Positions 44,728 through 57,910 are shown, counted from the first letter of the stretch. The stretch: DNA of 64,000 bases from Chiua virens (GCA_019787685.1 JAHNUO010000015.1:186001-250000); one strand, 5' to 3'. Notes: generated by a model from the sequence alone, not told the origin. Translations and numbers: made by a program.

Positions 44728-47060
44728 ATGACTACATCTCAGCACCCAGGTCAGACACTGTCTGCCCAACCCTTGGAATGTTGTGTTATGCAGCTGTCCA
44801 ATGTGACCACATGGCCTGGTCTACTGGATATGCCAGCACCTAAACACACATCTGAACAGAAGCATGCTGATAATCAACAACTCAGAGAACAGAAAGAAGC
44901 AAGGAAGGTAGCCAAGCAAGACACTTACCAGTGCATTTTGGCCATGCAAGCACAAATGGTCCAAGACCAGGCAGAGATGCTCAAGGATCGCACACCCATG
45001 CATCCCAAGTCTTGTGTGGTCTGAAAATCCAGTACAGGGACTGGAGAAAAGGTACCCACAATCCTACTGCCCCCAAACCCTTGTAAGTCTATGTTCAGTT
45101 GCACAAGTGGAACTGTGGCACCTTACTTGTGTGGTCACATTAGGGAATGAACTGCTCAAGGGACCTCCTTTGTGAGACCTCCTCACAGCGCTGACAAAAG
45201 AGAGGTTGGCTTAGAAGGCTATTAAAGCAAAAGTCCAAGGTTCACACAATAGGTGCTACCAGTGCTACCACTTCTCCATGTTGTTCTGCTGATTTATCAA
45301 GGTTTAGTCTGCAGCTGGCTATGGGGTATATAAAGGGATATACCGGCAGTACCACTAGGAACATCGGTGCCGTCAACTTGGAAGCTGAAGATAACAACAC
45401 AGAACTCCAGTACATGACAAAGCATTACAAGGGAAAACCTAAGGGGAGTATCAGTTGTCTGTCAGCATGGACTTATGTTGTTTGGACTGATACTTACCAC
45501 TTGCAGATGCTGCCCCCTTAGGAGGGAATCAATGATGTGGACATCAATGAACTTGACCTCAATGATCTCGACATCAATGATCTCATGGGCCTCTTGAATC
45601 CTAGTGACCAAACATCACAACATCAGAAGACTCAGAATGTTGGATTGAGATAGAAGAACAACTCAGTCAGTGACTCAGAGAGCTATGAGGCAAGCACTGA
45701 GCCTGCCAGTGAGGGAGAAGCCACCAGTGGCATGGAGACTGACCAGCACTGGGCAGGGAGTTGATGCCTCACATGGCAGGTGAGTACACTCTTATCTATT
45801 GATAAAATGTGAACCCTATCTCACCTCATGTCTCACAGAATGCCATCATGCTCATAGATGGTCCCCCAATTAAGAAAACCAAGACCCAGGGCATGGTAGA
45901 AAGTGGTGATGATGTACATCATGGTCAAACATTCACAGGGAATGTCTCATCATTGGGTGAAATGACTTCCACACTGGCTGTGTCAAGGGGATCTCACAAG
46001 GGATAAGTGACCAAAGGCAACCTTCCTCTGCTCATGCAAGGTGATCCTGACAATAAGTGGTCTAAACAGATTTTTCCCAGCATCATTATGTGGTATGGAG
46101 ATCAGGCTAACATATGGAACATCAAGGAACCTGACCTGGAATGTGCCCTCATCACCATTGTTGGTGTTGTCTACCTTTCATTTGATGATATCAATGCAAT
46201 GAAACATGGTGGTGCTATCTATAATTTAGTAAGCAAGTCATACATTCTGTTTCAGGAATAATTATTACTAACCTCATGGAATACTAATCAGGCCGTCCAG
46301 CACCTTGTTCGCTGGCAACACATCATTGGAAATGCAGCTGGACATGTGGTGTTCAAGCATCTCAATGAGAAGGCCACCAATGAGGACATCACTAAGGAGG
46401 CTGAAGCCACTTGTTTATTAAAAGACCACATGTTTGCTTATGAAGATCTTGTCTGAGCCCTAGAAGACAGCCCCAAAGCCTTCTGGTTCCCACTCATACT
46501 CTCACTTCTTGGGACAACGCACCAGCAAGACACTGTAGAGTTCGTGGAGAATGTTCCAGGCCTTGAACTCTTGGACAATTGTGGCCATGGTATCGGGGGG
46601 GTACTTGCCCTTTGCACAGCAGCAATGAGTCACAATATCATATTGTATGTGCATGACTAATTACTGGTTGGCAGGTGGAACAGGCATTGAAGCTAGCCAA
46701 AGAGGAATGGCTTGAAATTTTTGTTGACCAGGAACCAGAGGCAGAGACAGGTCAACAAGCTATCAATATACACCATACCTGTGGCATTTGTACACACTGA
46801 AAGCAAGCCTGAACACTGAACCAGGCAATGGGGAAGTTGAGTACCAAGGGCAGTGCCTTCTCCTACTAAAACTGGGGCAATCAGATAGCATCGTATTATA
46901 TGTCCATTGCAGGCTAGGAGCTCAAGATGCTTAGGAACATTGTTGTGCAAGCATTGGAGCTCCTTACCACTGACTGTTGGGATGACAATGCTCAGCTTAC
47001 TACTGTCATCTCCCTAGACATCCTCGATCCTAGAGCACAGATGTGTAAGTCACCATTTAC
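44728..47060 (+). pseudogene. Decayed multi-copy gene divergent from the Plavaka transposase
   Basis: Several blocks in changing frames belong to one degenerate gene: a leader with LREQKEARKVAKQDTYQCIL (44728-45024), then GDPDNKWSKQIFPSIIMWYG and VVYLSFDDINAM, HGGAIYNLVSKSY near 46020-46258, then FVENVPGLELLDNCGHGIGG (46540-46600) and NQAMGKLSTKGSAFSY-NWG (46822-46880). The order and these phrases resemble a multi-copy Agaricomycete protein family of unknown function often found among transposons; that is from memory. In-frame TAA and TGA codons and scarce CG mark it as dead. It may be the second gene of the Plavaka element. Confidence 0.5.
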
Positions 47061-48533
47061 CTCATGATTATGCCTCTTACATGAATAACGGTATCTTAAC
47101 AGGATACAACTTGCCCCCAAAGCTTTTCCAGATTTGAAGAGGCTACATCACCTGTTCTTGAATACTCCCTGGCCCTGCCACTTGGACTCTCTATTACTAG
47201 TGCTACTCACATTTGTTTATACCTACTGGTATACCCACTGATTTTGTCACTCCTTAGACCTGTCCTATCTCTTGTTTATGCCTGCCATATGCCTTTTCAG
47301 AGGCTCTATACCCTTTTCGAATTCCTCATTTTCATTGGCCTGCTAGGAGTCATCAACTGCATCCAAGTCTGTGCAGACTGTGCCAATCATGTTGCTCATT
47401 TTTCTGTGTTTTCCATGGTACTGTTTGCACTTGTCATGCTATTCAGACTGGTCTAGTACTACTTTTTTGTATCTTGCTCCATTCTTTTAATTGATTTTGG
47501 TTGTTTTTCATTGTCTGAGTTGTGAAAAAGTCTGGTGAAAAGCACAGTACAAAGCTCAAGATGTACAATAAGCTGCAGGAGAGGAGGGTCAAAAGGATAG
47601 AGATCTACTTTTGGTACTTTTGGACCAGTCTAGGAAATTGTGTGAAAAGCACTGGAAAGGACACAGGAAGGACACAAAAAGTAACCTGTTAATTTACTGA
47701 TGTATATCAATCAAGCATTCCAACCTATGGATGTGGAGCATACATACAAATTAAAGTAGTAATGAGCAGTGTATGATATTGTATGTAAAGTGGTCAATGC
47801 ACACAGGAGAAAATAATAATAGACAGTCATTTTGGGAGTGAATGTGGGCAAGAGCTGTGTACAGTTGACCATGTGTGAAGGAGGGAGTGCACAGGTCAAC
47901 AACAGGGCATGTAAGTGTGAGACCTTGGGACCCATTGAAAGTGCAAGTGTAGACAAGTTGAAAAGGGAACTGTTTTGGTTGAACAGACTGGTAAGAAGGA
48001 GGAGTGAAGAGGAATGTTATGTGGGGAATGTAATGAATTTCATGTGAGTTAAGAAGGTGAACCTCAATGAATCAATGGTGGGGGATGTTATTTTGACCCA
48101 TGCATTACAGTGGGATTGCACAAGATGGTAACTGAGCAGTTCTGGCAAGTAATTTAGCATGTCATTTTGCTCATTGGATGATAAGGAGTCTATCAGGTCT
48201 TCTTTCATGAAGTCCATCAGCCTGGAAACCCTGTTTTTGTACAGTAGTATGTGATGTATGTGAGTAGTGCCAATAGCTTATGTAGAGCTACCCCAGTGAT
48301 GGCTATTCATTATATACTCTTGGCTCAACTATGTATCCAACTGTAGAACTGCCAAAAATATATAGTGTAGACAAAGAATGTCATTGCTATGTACTAAAGT
48401 TAGGGAACACAACATGGTATGTAGTGATGCCCAGAGTGGGAGATGGAGCTGAATATGCATCTGAATCATGGTTCAGTTATACATTGAAGCACATCAGCAA
48501 ATTCATTTGAGCTGTGGAACTCTAGACAGCACT
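47061..48533. other. Repeat-derived stretch without a recognised gene
   Basis: AT-rich, CG-poor sequence. Short frames on both strands have no family resemblance. Thymine-rich tracts occur near 47460-47520. I see no LTR ends, terminal repeats or RNA genes. Confidence 0.45.
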
Positions 48534-49120
48534 TGTTAGAGACTGTACAACTCCAGGGTTGCCAACTCTGGATCTCCAGAGTTATAGTGCTGGACAGGAC
48601 TTGGCTTCACTGTATGTGGTGTGCCCTTGTCACAGTTGGGCCCTGTATTTATGAATGTGCAGAGAATGGAGGTCAGAGTAAGACTCAACACATAAAGTGG
48701 AGTCAAGCAAAGTGAAGATCATCAAGATCATCTTGGAGGGTTCAGAGTGAGTTGTAGAGATAAACTAATATTCAGACTAAAGAGTTACAACCAAGTAACT
48801 ATGATTTATACACTTGGAGGAAACAGAGGAATTAGTCATGGAGTAGAAAGATGAATAATAGGGAGAAATGGAGAATGACTAAATCTGAGTAAGACAGATG
48901 ATTGGGAAACTACATAACCAGAGGTGATTGGGTACTGAGGAAGCCAAAGCTGTGCTCATAAGCAAGACACAGGTTTATGTACTAAATGAAAGGAGGAACA
49001 TATATATGTAATAGAAGTCTGGGATCACAGAGTTGTGTCCTAAGGGAAAACAACCTGGAGTTATCATCTAAGCAGGTTAGAGTTGTAGCCAGAGGAACAG
49101 AGATGGAATGGTATATGACA
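48534..49120 (-). mobile_element. Solo LTR, family LTR-1, old copy, GCACT duplication
   Basis: This 587-bp copy of the same LTR family begins tgttagagac and ends tatatgaca on the plus strand, with a perfect GCACT duplication at 48529-48533 and 49121-49125. Compared with the copy at 28.6 kb nearly every CG has become TG or CA (for example ctccggatctccgg against ctctggatctccag). The intact target duplication shows it is a genuine solo LTR despite this decay. Confidence 0.9.
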
Positions 49121-50099
49121 GCACTCTAAGCCCTCCTAGTTGACAATCTGGACTTGAGAGCTTATGTATGTCAGAAAAAAGTTTCCATAATTAGCATGAC
49201 TAATAAGGCCTTTCAAGGCCCAAAGATATCAGCAAAGTTGTAACCAACTTCCAAGAGCCTTAGAATTGGACCTGAGGAAATTCCAAGGGGATTCCAAGAA
49301 CCAGGGTTGTGGTTCCAAGCAGTTCCAAGGTCAGCCTGGAATCAGGGGTTAATCCCTCACTTGGAAGTCTTCCAATTTGTTTCAAGGCAACTAGGTAATT
49401 TCAATGTCAGGGGTTTATTCTCAATTGGAATTACAGATTCCAAGGGTTCCAATTGAAGGTAACAAATTCAGAGTTCATTCTAATTATTGTTAGGACTACT
49501 CAGGTATTGAGAAAAGTTAAAATGAATTGTGATTAATTGGGTACTACATATGATCTGAATCATAGGTACCACTGTCATGCAATGCTTCCAATTCAACAAC
49601 AACTGTATAATAATTAGTAATAGCCTGAGTACAAGACTTGGAGGACTGCTGGTGGGAAGGTAATGGTCAATAGATGTGACAGTTCTGGGTTGAGTGGGAG
49701 ATGAGAGAGCAAGAGTGGTGACAGGGACTAGAGGAACACCAGGGTATAGTCAATGATGAGTAGGAGAGGAGGGCTACAGGACACTATGAGATGGAAATAA
49801 GGAGACATGTCGAAGACAATGAAAGAGTAATAAGATACTGACCATGATGCTTAGACGATGAGAGATGATGACAAATCATATAAATGGGTGTGAACAGGCA
49901 GGATGGTAATGACATTGGGCAAGGGCAGTGCTGGGGTGTTAGATACAGAAGTGGGTGGTCAGATATGGGTATTGTGTGGAATGAGTGGGAAACAGGAGTT
50001 GTGGCAGCTGCACTGGCAGGTACCAGGTGGCAAGAGTGGACAAGCAGAGCTTGAGTCCTGATACTAGTAAGTGGAGGACAATTTGAATGATAGAGGAGG
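49121..50099. other. CG-poor stretch without a recognised gene
   Basis: The left part holds several irregular repeats of ttccaagg and ttccaat. No gene, terminal repeat or RNA is supported. It follows the 3' end of the Argonaute pseudogene, which reads leftward toward it. Confidence 0.4.
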
Positions 50100-51732
50100 A
50101 ACTTGCCTGCTTGCTAGAAGATGATCACAGTTGTAAAATCCTTGGCGATGGGGTTCCCAATGCCATTGTCTGCAATGAACTTTGCTGAGAAATTTCCAGA
50201 TTTATGGCATCCCAACTACAAGATAATGACTTCAGTGTAAAGAAAGAGAAAGTTTTAGATGACATTACTTACTCATCTGGGAAGAACTGAACATGGCGAC
50301 TGAGCATGCATTAGGATGGTTTGGAGGTAGACAATGATAATGGAGCACTGACCAACATTTGCTGACAATAACACACATCAGCTTCAGCTTTGGCTGACCA
50401 AGATTTCTTTGCTTCTAAATCTCATCTATTAATATGGCTGCTGGGAAAGTAAATGATCAACCATGTTCAGAGGGAGATAATAAAACTTACTATTGATATC
50501 CTGAATTTCTTGTTGGGCAATACTGTTTTACTCATCCTCCAACAGTCTATCTTGGTAAAGAATGAGTCTTGCAGGTGTGGCCTTGTTCTTGCTACCAAAG
50601 TCATTAATCACTGTCTGGTAGGCAAGCTAGCTTGTTTCTTACATCTCAAACAAACCAGAGACACTCATGAGTATCAAGGAGCCCAACTGCTTGATGTGTT
50701 CCATTTGCGGTGGCTAGATGGTCACATATGCACTGTACTTCACAGCTTGGAGGTCACAAGAAGTGACTTAAGAAGCCACTGATGGCTGATTATGGACACT
50801 GGGTACTGGATGACCTACATCAGCCCCTGTGTTTGGCTAGTTAAATTAGGTAATGAAAAAAATTGAAAGTTCCAAGTCACCCATAATGATGAGGGGCTCT
50901 CTGCTGAGCCTTTGTAGAATCAGAGAGTTGGGAATGCATTGACACCATCAAGCTTTGCATTGATCCTTCAGAGAAATATCAGAAGGACTTGTTCTAGGAA
51001 GAGTTAACACTACTCACTTCATGGCCACATTGTTGCAATATTGATTATTGGCACCTCTAACCTTATCAACATGCTGCATGCAATCAATGGGATAATTACA
51101 AACAACTTGTGAGTCAAAACATACAACATGTTGGGTAACAATCTAGAAGCAGACTCATGTCACTGAGGTTAGAGAGAGATTGAATTACTCACCCCTTCTT
51201 TAACAGCCCCAAAATGTTTCACTTGGAGTCAAATCTCCAGTGTGAATGCAGGAAGTATGACAAGGATTAGGTCAGGTGGACCACCATTTGGCCCTGAGGC
51301 CCCTCTACCTGCCCAGTATTGATCCTAGATGAGTAAAATGTGAGAATACAATAAGTGTATCAAACAAACAAATACACACTTGGGAAGGGTTGCTTCCATT
51401 TCCACCTACATAGCTTCCTGGAGGAGGCATTGCTTTGGAAGTTTAACTGTGTTCAGAAAAAGAAAATCTGATAGAACATACATATCCCTAAACAAGACAT
51501 AATGATAAGATATGAAGAGAATTGATATTCACTCACCAAGTTTGTGGTAGTTCTCTTGAATCATATTGACAAACTTCTGGTTTGCCTGTTGGTTTCTGGA
51601 AAAGTTAGGGCTATCATCAATGACAGCCCATGACCTGACTTGTTCAGGTTTTTTGAACCTCTTGCTTACTGCATTGATTTCTTTGCTTCCAAATCCCATT
51701 GATGACTGCTGGGAAAGTAAACAATTAATCAT
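50100..51732 (-). pseudogene. Argonaute-like pseudogene: linker 2, MID and PIWI parts
   Basis: Reading leftward in changing frames the following Argonaute-like blocks occur in correct order: FKKPEQVRSWAVIDDSPNF with FVNMIQENYHKLG (linker 2/MID, 51660-51530), PPDLILVILPAF (about 51270), DKVRGANNQYCNNVAMK (51070-51018), INAKLDGVNAFP (about 50960), GADVGHPVPSVHNQPSVAS (PIWI first catalytic Asp, 50825-50770) with QAVKYSAYVTI, FGSKNKATPARLILYQDRLL (about 50590), RHVQFFPDE (about 50290) and KSGNFSAKFIADNGIGNPIA (50220-50150). Stops interrupt the blocks and intron-like gaps separate them. Argonautes bind small RNAs for silencing; this copy is dead. The family call is my recognition of ordered motifs, not a search result. 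Confidence 0.75.
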
Positions 51733-52110
51733 GCTCAGAGAAAGGAAATGAAACTTATCTTTGATGTCCTGAATTTCATGTTGTGCAATGCAAATATACT
51801 CTGAATCACCCTCCAGCAGTCCATCTCAGTAAAGAATGAACTTTGCAGGTGCAGTCTTGTGCAGGGTACCAAAGTCATTGATTGCTATCTGATAGGCAAG
51901 TTAGTTGGTCTCTTTTTGTCCAAAACCAGGAACACTCACAAATATCAAAGAGCCCAATTACTCTGTGTTCCATTCCTGGTGGCTAGACAGTCGCATATGC
52001 ACTGTACTTCACAGCCTGGAGGTCATAAGAAGTGGCCAACAGCTGATCATGGACACCAGGTACTGGGTGACCTACATCAGCTCCTATGTTTAGTTACTTA
52101 AATCTGATAT
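51690..52110 (-). pseudogene. Second, duplicated Argonaute PIWI segment
   Basis: This segment is a diverged direct copy of about 50390-50830. It again encodes GADVGHPVPGVHDQLLATSY, QAVKYSAYATV and a FGTLHKTAPAKFILY block. It lies 5' (in the minus direction) of the linker 2/MID blocks of the other copy, so it cannot belong to the same gene order; it is the tail of a tandem duplicate whose upstream part is missing. Confidence 0.72.
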
Positions 52111-53470
52111 TAAAAGAAATTGAAAGATTCAAAATCTAGGGCACCATGTCAACAGAGTGTTAATGGTGGGACACAGGCTCAGCTACAGGAAAAACAAATA
52201 GACAGTGTGACAGTGTTATGATAGTCCTGGGTAGGGCCTAGCATAGCCACAAAAGCACTAAGTAACAAGTGGCTGTGATAACTTGAACAACCACCACTTG
52301 GTATGTGGTGTGCTGAAGAGTTTGAGAAGGTTTACTGGTCAGTGGATTGCTACTAGTGAGACAAGGTAGAACTCAGGCATGTTGCTGAGAGCGTCCTTTT
52401 GAGAATCTATACTCAAAGGACTTTAGGGGTCAAATGTTGCTCAAAGAGCCAAGTGGTTGAGGATTGAGAATGAGCAGAGATACTCAGCTAGAGTGTGGAG
52501 ATCAAGACTAGGGTACAGGAGTATTGCTGTGAGATATTGATGTATATGTATGTAATCATCCATGGACCAACTGTCCGAAAGGGTGACCATGAAGAGCAGA
52601 ACCAATCACAAAGGTCAAAAGGGAATTGTACAATGCAAAGGCAACAGGCAATGACAAAGGAGGAATGAATAAGCACAATGCCATTAGATGATGATGAAGG
52701 GAGAAAAGAGTAAGCAATTGAGTTGAGTTGATGTGGAGTTTTGTAACAATGAAGTATGGATGAATGTAGATAGATACCTAGGTATCAAGTGTAGTGAAGT
52801 AGTACAAGTGAAAGGAAAGAAAGAAATCATAACAGACAGTATGCTGGTCATGCTATTGATAAATGGTCAGTTAGAATATTATTATTAATACTCACTTGAA
52901 GGTAATTGGTGTAGCATTGTCACACAAATGCTGTCTGTCAATGAGACAACATATTAGTGCTACATATGACAGGAAGAGGTCCAGAAATGATTTAGAATGA
53001 GGGAAATTTATCAATGCTAAAGGAATGTACAACTTGAAATAAAATGAGGGATTCCATTGTCCCCCCCAGAAAAAGAATGAGAGGTAGGGGGTAAAAGAAC
53101 TTGAAAGAGTCCTGCAAGACCATTGCAGTGGCAAAAGCATGATTATGTAAGTATTATAATTGATAGTTAATTTCCAGGTGATTGAAACCTTTGAAAGTAC
53201 AGGTGGCTTTGACATTGCTATTAAATAACTATGATAACTTGATTACCAGAGACATTCAAGTTGACAATGAGCAAAAAACAGGTTTGTCAAAGGCAGCTTC
53301 AAGTTAGCAGTTGGATTTGGCACATCAGAGTTTTTAAATTGTAAACAGAGTGTCGAACATAGGCTGCACAAATAAATTGGACAACATGGAAAAATATAAT
53401 TGAATGGGATGGCAACAGTTACATGGAAAATGATTTTAAAGGGAGAGATAGAATGATGTAATGACAGTTA
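52111..53470. other. CG-poor stretch without a recognised gene
   Basis: No conserved frame is visible. Missing upstream exons of the second Argonaute copy would be expected here but I could not recognise any. A short c-run (ccccccc near 53061) and AT-rich segments are the only notable features. Confidence 0.4.
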
Positions 53471-53479
53471 TCATTGTCA

Positions 53480-55412
53480 CTTGTTCCTACCAGATTGTTA
53501 CTTTACTCCTTCTCTGTTATTATCCAAAGCCATGGTCTCAGCTAACTCCTTGTTGGTAGTACCCTTGTGCTTGGAAGATTGCTTTTTGGTCTTGGAGATG
53601 GGGGAAAGCTCATTGACAAGCTCAGGTTGTGAGGACACCAAATGGGAGGGTGTGACAGGGATGGGGGGTGCCATGTTAAGAGTAATAGCAGAAACTGTTT
53701 AATGGGTAGATACAGCTGGAGCAGGTCCATGGGTGAGCAACCCAAGAGGTGGCAATGAGACCAGATTTATAGCATGAATAGTAGGGAGACTAGTGAATGG
53801 TCCAGATGATCCAGGAGGAACAGAATCATATAGTCCTGCATTCAAGATTGAAGGTTCAATAACTTGGGCTGCTGGCCCAGGCCCAGGGTGATGGTCTGGG
53901 GTAACACTATTAATGACTGCCAAGGTGTGTTCCATCTGGATCTACCTAGGATTAAGCATAGCACATTCAAATTCAGCTTCCCAATGAAGATTGTCTCTGA
54001 CTTGCTCTATGATCTGTGGAGCAGGAACCACTGATGACATTGCTGGAAAGAGTTGCTTGTTGAAGTATTCAAAAACTGACTTTGCCTACTCGGAACTGGA
54101 TTCAGAAGAAAGGAGTTGATAATAGTGATTATGGCATTCCAGGTAGGTTATCCCTGTCTTGTCACGAACAGCATAAAAGTTTGTGTCACCAGACAGAACA
54201 AAGATTGCCTGAGTCAATATTAATGTCAGTAAATCAACTGTGTGATACCAAGGGATTTAATGACATACAAGAATAGCTGCAGCTGCTATCATACCAGCTG
54301 ACATAGATCATAACTCCCAGATCTGTGCTTTTGTCTGTGGTCCAGGAGCATGAAGCTCAGATAAGGATGCATGTCCAAAGAGACAGACCTTCAGTATCTA
54401 AAATATTCATGAATAATTCATATTATGTAGAGCAAATGACAACTTACCTTGATCAAAACTGGGGTTTTCAGGAAATCCATTGAGTTCAGCAAGCAGTTTT
54501 TTGGATCTGGATAAAGGATGGGAGTGAACTTTGTATACTTTCCACCATTGCCAAGTACCAACTCACAACACTCAGCAGCCTCATTGCATGCAAACCCTCT
54601 GATAAAATATTCTGGGTTCAATGGCTTGAATATGACAGATGTGTTGACCTTGACTTCTGAGACAGATTCTAACTGCACACATGATATGCCATTGGTAAAT
54701 TGAGATATCATTAGCATTGTTTGTTACCCAGAATGTTAGTGTAAACTTACATGGATGCTAAAGGTATTGTAAGCCATCAAAGGATGTAGCTTCTTTGGCA
54801 TGAAACCATAAATCTCAGTCTTCACACCCTCCTCTACTGTGAGCAGAGAAAACCACCTTTCCTTAGAAGTGAGGTTGATACCAGGGTTTTGCATCAGTAG
54901 GAAGATCAAACTGTTGACCCAGAGACAATATATGAGACAATACTTGCGTTCAAGGCTACATATCATGTCCTTCTTGAGAGCAAGGTCTAACTCTGGTCTA
55001 GTGAGAGTAGCAGCTTTTTTTCCTCTGTGGCCCTTTGTCTTTGCCATGAGGGCTAAGTTTTGATCCTGTAGCTCATGGACCTTGGCATGTAACTCAACAA
55101 GTTGCAGCTGTGCCTTGTCTAAGGCTTGTTGGTTCCAAATGTGTATATGAGTAACTCATCTCATATGACCAGTGGAAGACATCAATACCTTATGAAGCTC
55201 AGTATCTGTAATATTTTCTGTGTTCATGTGCAATGTATTTTACACACACTCAAGGTCTTGATTGACTGCTCTGAGACTGCTCGTAGGGCTTTGATTGGAG
55301 TCACCACAGTTGGAATCAATGTTTGAATCAGAGTCACTGACACTATTGATTGCGCCTGTGAAATCTTTGGAGCCAGCAATGGTGGCATGAGTATATTGAA
55401 GTGGCACCATGA
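53480..55412 (-). pseudogene. Decayed multi-copy gene with coiled-coil N terminus
   Basis: From an ATG near 55412 (MVPLQYTHATIAG) the minus strand gives a coiled coil (DKAQLQLVELHAKVHELQDQ), a basic patch MAKTKGHRGKKAATLTRPEL, then LTVEEGVKTEIYGFMPKKLH followed by PLM, VIFKPLNPEYFIRGFACNEA, GGKYTKFTPILYPDPKN and a Pro-rich tail (TPDHHPGPGPAAQ). The block order resembles a multi-copy Agaricomycete protein family of unknown function that is common among transposon-rich loci; this comes from memory. Numerous stops make it a pseudogene. Confidence 0.5.
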
Positions 55413-57136
55413 GGACGAGAGAAGGGTCTGAGAAGCTAAGCCATTAATAGAGTATTCAGTGAAAGTGAGATAAGGGACATGAACCGATAAGTGGGTTTAA
55501 ATAGCTTGTTGACCATGACTCTGAATTGGATGGTCAACGTAACATTCCAAATTGGCTGGTACTAACATGTAATAAGACAGCTTGCCAGTGATTAGTCGAA
55601 AAATCAAATATTCCTTCAAACTGTTATTATGTTGTGTGGACTGATTTCACTGAGTCAGATGTAATTAGTAGGTTGCAACCAGTCAGCACAAAGGGCACCA
55701 TCAACATGCTGGAAAACTCACTCATTTGATCAAATCTAAACCCTTAGACTACACAGCAGTCACACATTATATACATGATGCTGATGGCACATCATTGACA
55801 GGGCCTGAATCCTGGACCCTTCACATCCTGAGCAAAGGGTTGTAAGAACCAAACTATCATCTAAGTATGGTTAGAGCATGTGCAATTGTGACACTGAGAT
55901 CTACCTTGATAAATAGTAATATGTAACTTAAGTTCTGGACAGAAGAGAACAACTTGAATTTGGCAAGCAGAAATTAAAAAGAAAAAGTCAGTCTTAGAGT
56001 GTGAGGCCAGTGTGTTTGATATGCAGGAACATGTCATGATCAATGCAGTTGACGACAAAATGATTGCCTCATTGCAAGCTAAATTCTGGGACAAGCAGTG
56101 CACCCTATATTATGCTCTCCAGCAGGATGAATTCTACAGATGATGTGGGTTTAGAGTGCATGTGAGTAAAACTGAGGTGATGGTCAACTGTTCACCTCAC
56201 ACCAGTTGGTGCATCCATGGGAAGTACAAGTGCAACATTAAGTACCCTTTGGCTGAGTGTGAACTAGAACATGAAGAGAAGCCTAGCAAACAGTTGTTTT
56301 CCTACTTCTTGGATAAGGACACAATCATAGTGTTCATTGCCATGGAATGCTGGGCTGCACTGTAGATAATATGTGGCAAGCTTCCAATCCACAGTTGATT
56401 TGTAGTTGACCTTCAAGTAGCGGAATTCTTGTAGCTATTAGGTAATTCAACAGATGTCAATGAAAGAGAGATCAGACCATAAAGTGTTTTGGAGTAACAA
56501 CCTTACCATGTCAGTGGGCTCAACTTGTTGCCAAACATGGCCATCTTTGCTGGGAAATGGAATGCTGTAGGCAGTCAAGGCAAGCTTGATGAATTTTGTG
56601 AAATTTTTGTGAAAATAGTGAAATATAGAGTTAGAACTGTTCATTTTTTCTATCTTGTCAAACAAAGTGGGCTTTTGGGGTGATCCAAAATGAAGGCAGG
56701 CACTGAATTCCTGTGTACCCTGGACTGTTGATGAGGTAGTTTAAGTCATTGTACTGGGTATCACCTCATCTGGCAACTTGGAGTCTTCCTCCAAGTTGTG
56801 TTGAGTACCCAGTTCTTCTTCATCATGAGAATCAATCTGATTATGAATCATCTCTGACACAAGAGTGGTGTGGTTGAGCTTAAGGATCTGAGAAAGAAGC
56901 AGTGACAATAAGTTGTGTATGCACTACAATTCCCATCAATGGCTCATTAGTATGAGTTCATACCTGTGGGGCAATGTCTTTGTGGTTTATCTGCCACAGG
57001 TAAGCCCGCTTAATAGGACCGTGTTGCTTTTTATTTCAACGTGTGCTAAAATTGTGAACAGCCCCCTTCTGTTGAATATTATTGAAGGCATGTTTCATAG
57101 CATGGACCTTGGGGAATAGCCAATTCTTTGTGTAGC
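55413..57136. other. CG-poor stretch without a recognised gene
   Basis: Two short open frames are present (56156-56365, + and 56447-56665, -). The latter contains KFIKLALTAYSIPFPSKDGH and could be the remnant of another element gene, but I do not recognise it. The right end abuts the 5' LTR of the decayed gypsy element. Confidence 0.4.
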
Positions 57137-57354
57137 TGTCATATCCCATATATCTTATCAGTCCAACTCCGAGATCTCTGGTTTTACTCCTTCATAACTC
57201 TAGTATGATCTCTCTCTGGACACAACTCCTGATCTCTAGACTTCTTACTTAGAACCTTCTCAATTCCTCTTGTCTCTTTTTATACTAGTGTTACATTAGT
57301 AATAACCTGTGTCTTGCTTAACAGCACAGCTCTGGCCTCTGTACATACCCGACT

Positions 57355-57910
57355 TGTCATATACTGCTCTGTTCTCCGTTCCTCTGGATACAACTCCGTA
57401 CCTCTTAGACCATAACTCCAGGTCGATCACCCTCAGGACGCAACTCCGCGACCCCGGACCTCCGTTACGTACATATGTCTCCTCTTTTATTTTAGTACAT
57501 AACCTGTGTCTCGCTTATGAGCACAGCTCCGGCTTTCTCAGTACCCGACTTACCTCCGGCTATGTAGTTTCCCGATCTTCCGTCTTACTCAGTTCTTACC
57601 AACTCCGTTACTAATCTCCATTCCACTCCGAGTATATAAACTGTAGTACCCTGACTGTGTACCCTTAGTCTGAATATTAGTTTATTTGTACGACTCACTC
57701 CGAACACTCCGTAAGACCTTGACGGTTTTTACTCTGCTCGACTCCACCTTATGTGTTTGAGTCATATATCTACCTCCGTTCTCCGCACGTCCGAAATATA
57801 GGGACAGACTGTGACAAGGGCGCACCACATACGGTGAAGCCAAGTCCCGTCCGATGCTACAACTCTGGAGATCCAGAGTTGGCTACCTCCGAGTCGCACG
57901 GTCTCTAACA
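57355..57910 (+). mobile_element. Solo LTR (LTR-1) nested inside the 5' LTR of gypsy-B
   Basis: This 556-bp LTR runs TGTCATATACTGC to GGTCTCTAACA and is flanked by CGACT (57350-57354) and CGACA (57911-57915), a 5-bp duplication with one change. The sequence on both sides belongs to an older, more decayed LTR of the same family and is colinear with it across the insertion. It keeps many CG dinucleotides. Confidence 0.9.

Noticed and set aside
45321..45521. A separate small gene on the plus strand
   Set aside because: It fits better as an internal piece of the decayed multi-copy gene at 44728-47060; it has no independent support.
56156..56665. Independent genes at 56156-56365 (+) and 56447-56665 (-)
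   Set aside because: Too short, no recognised motif, CG-poor repeat context; reported only as content of an unexplained stretch.
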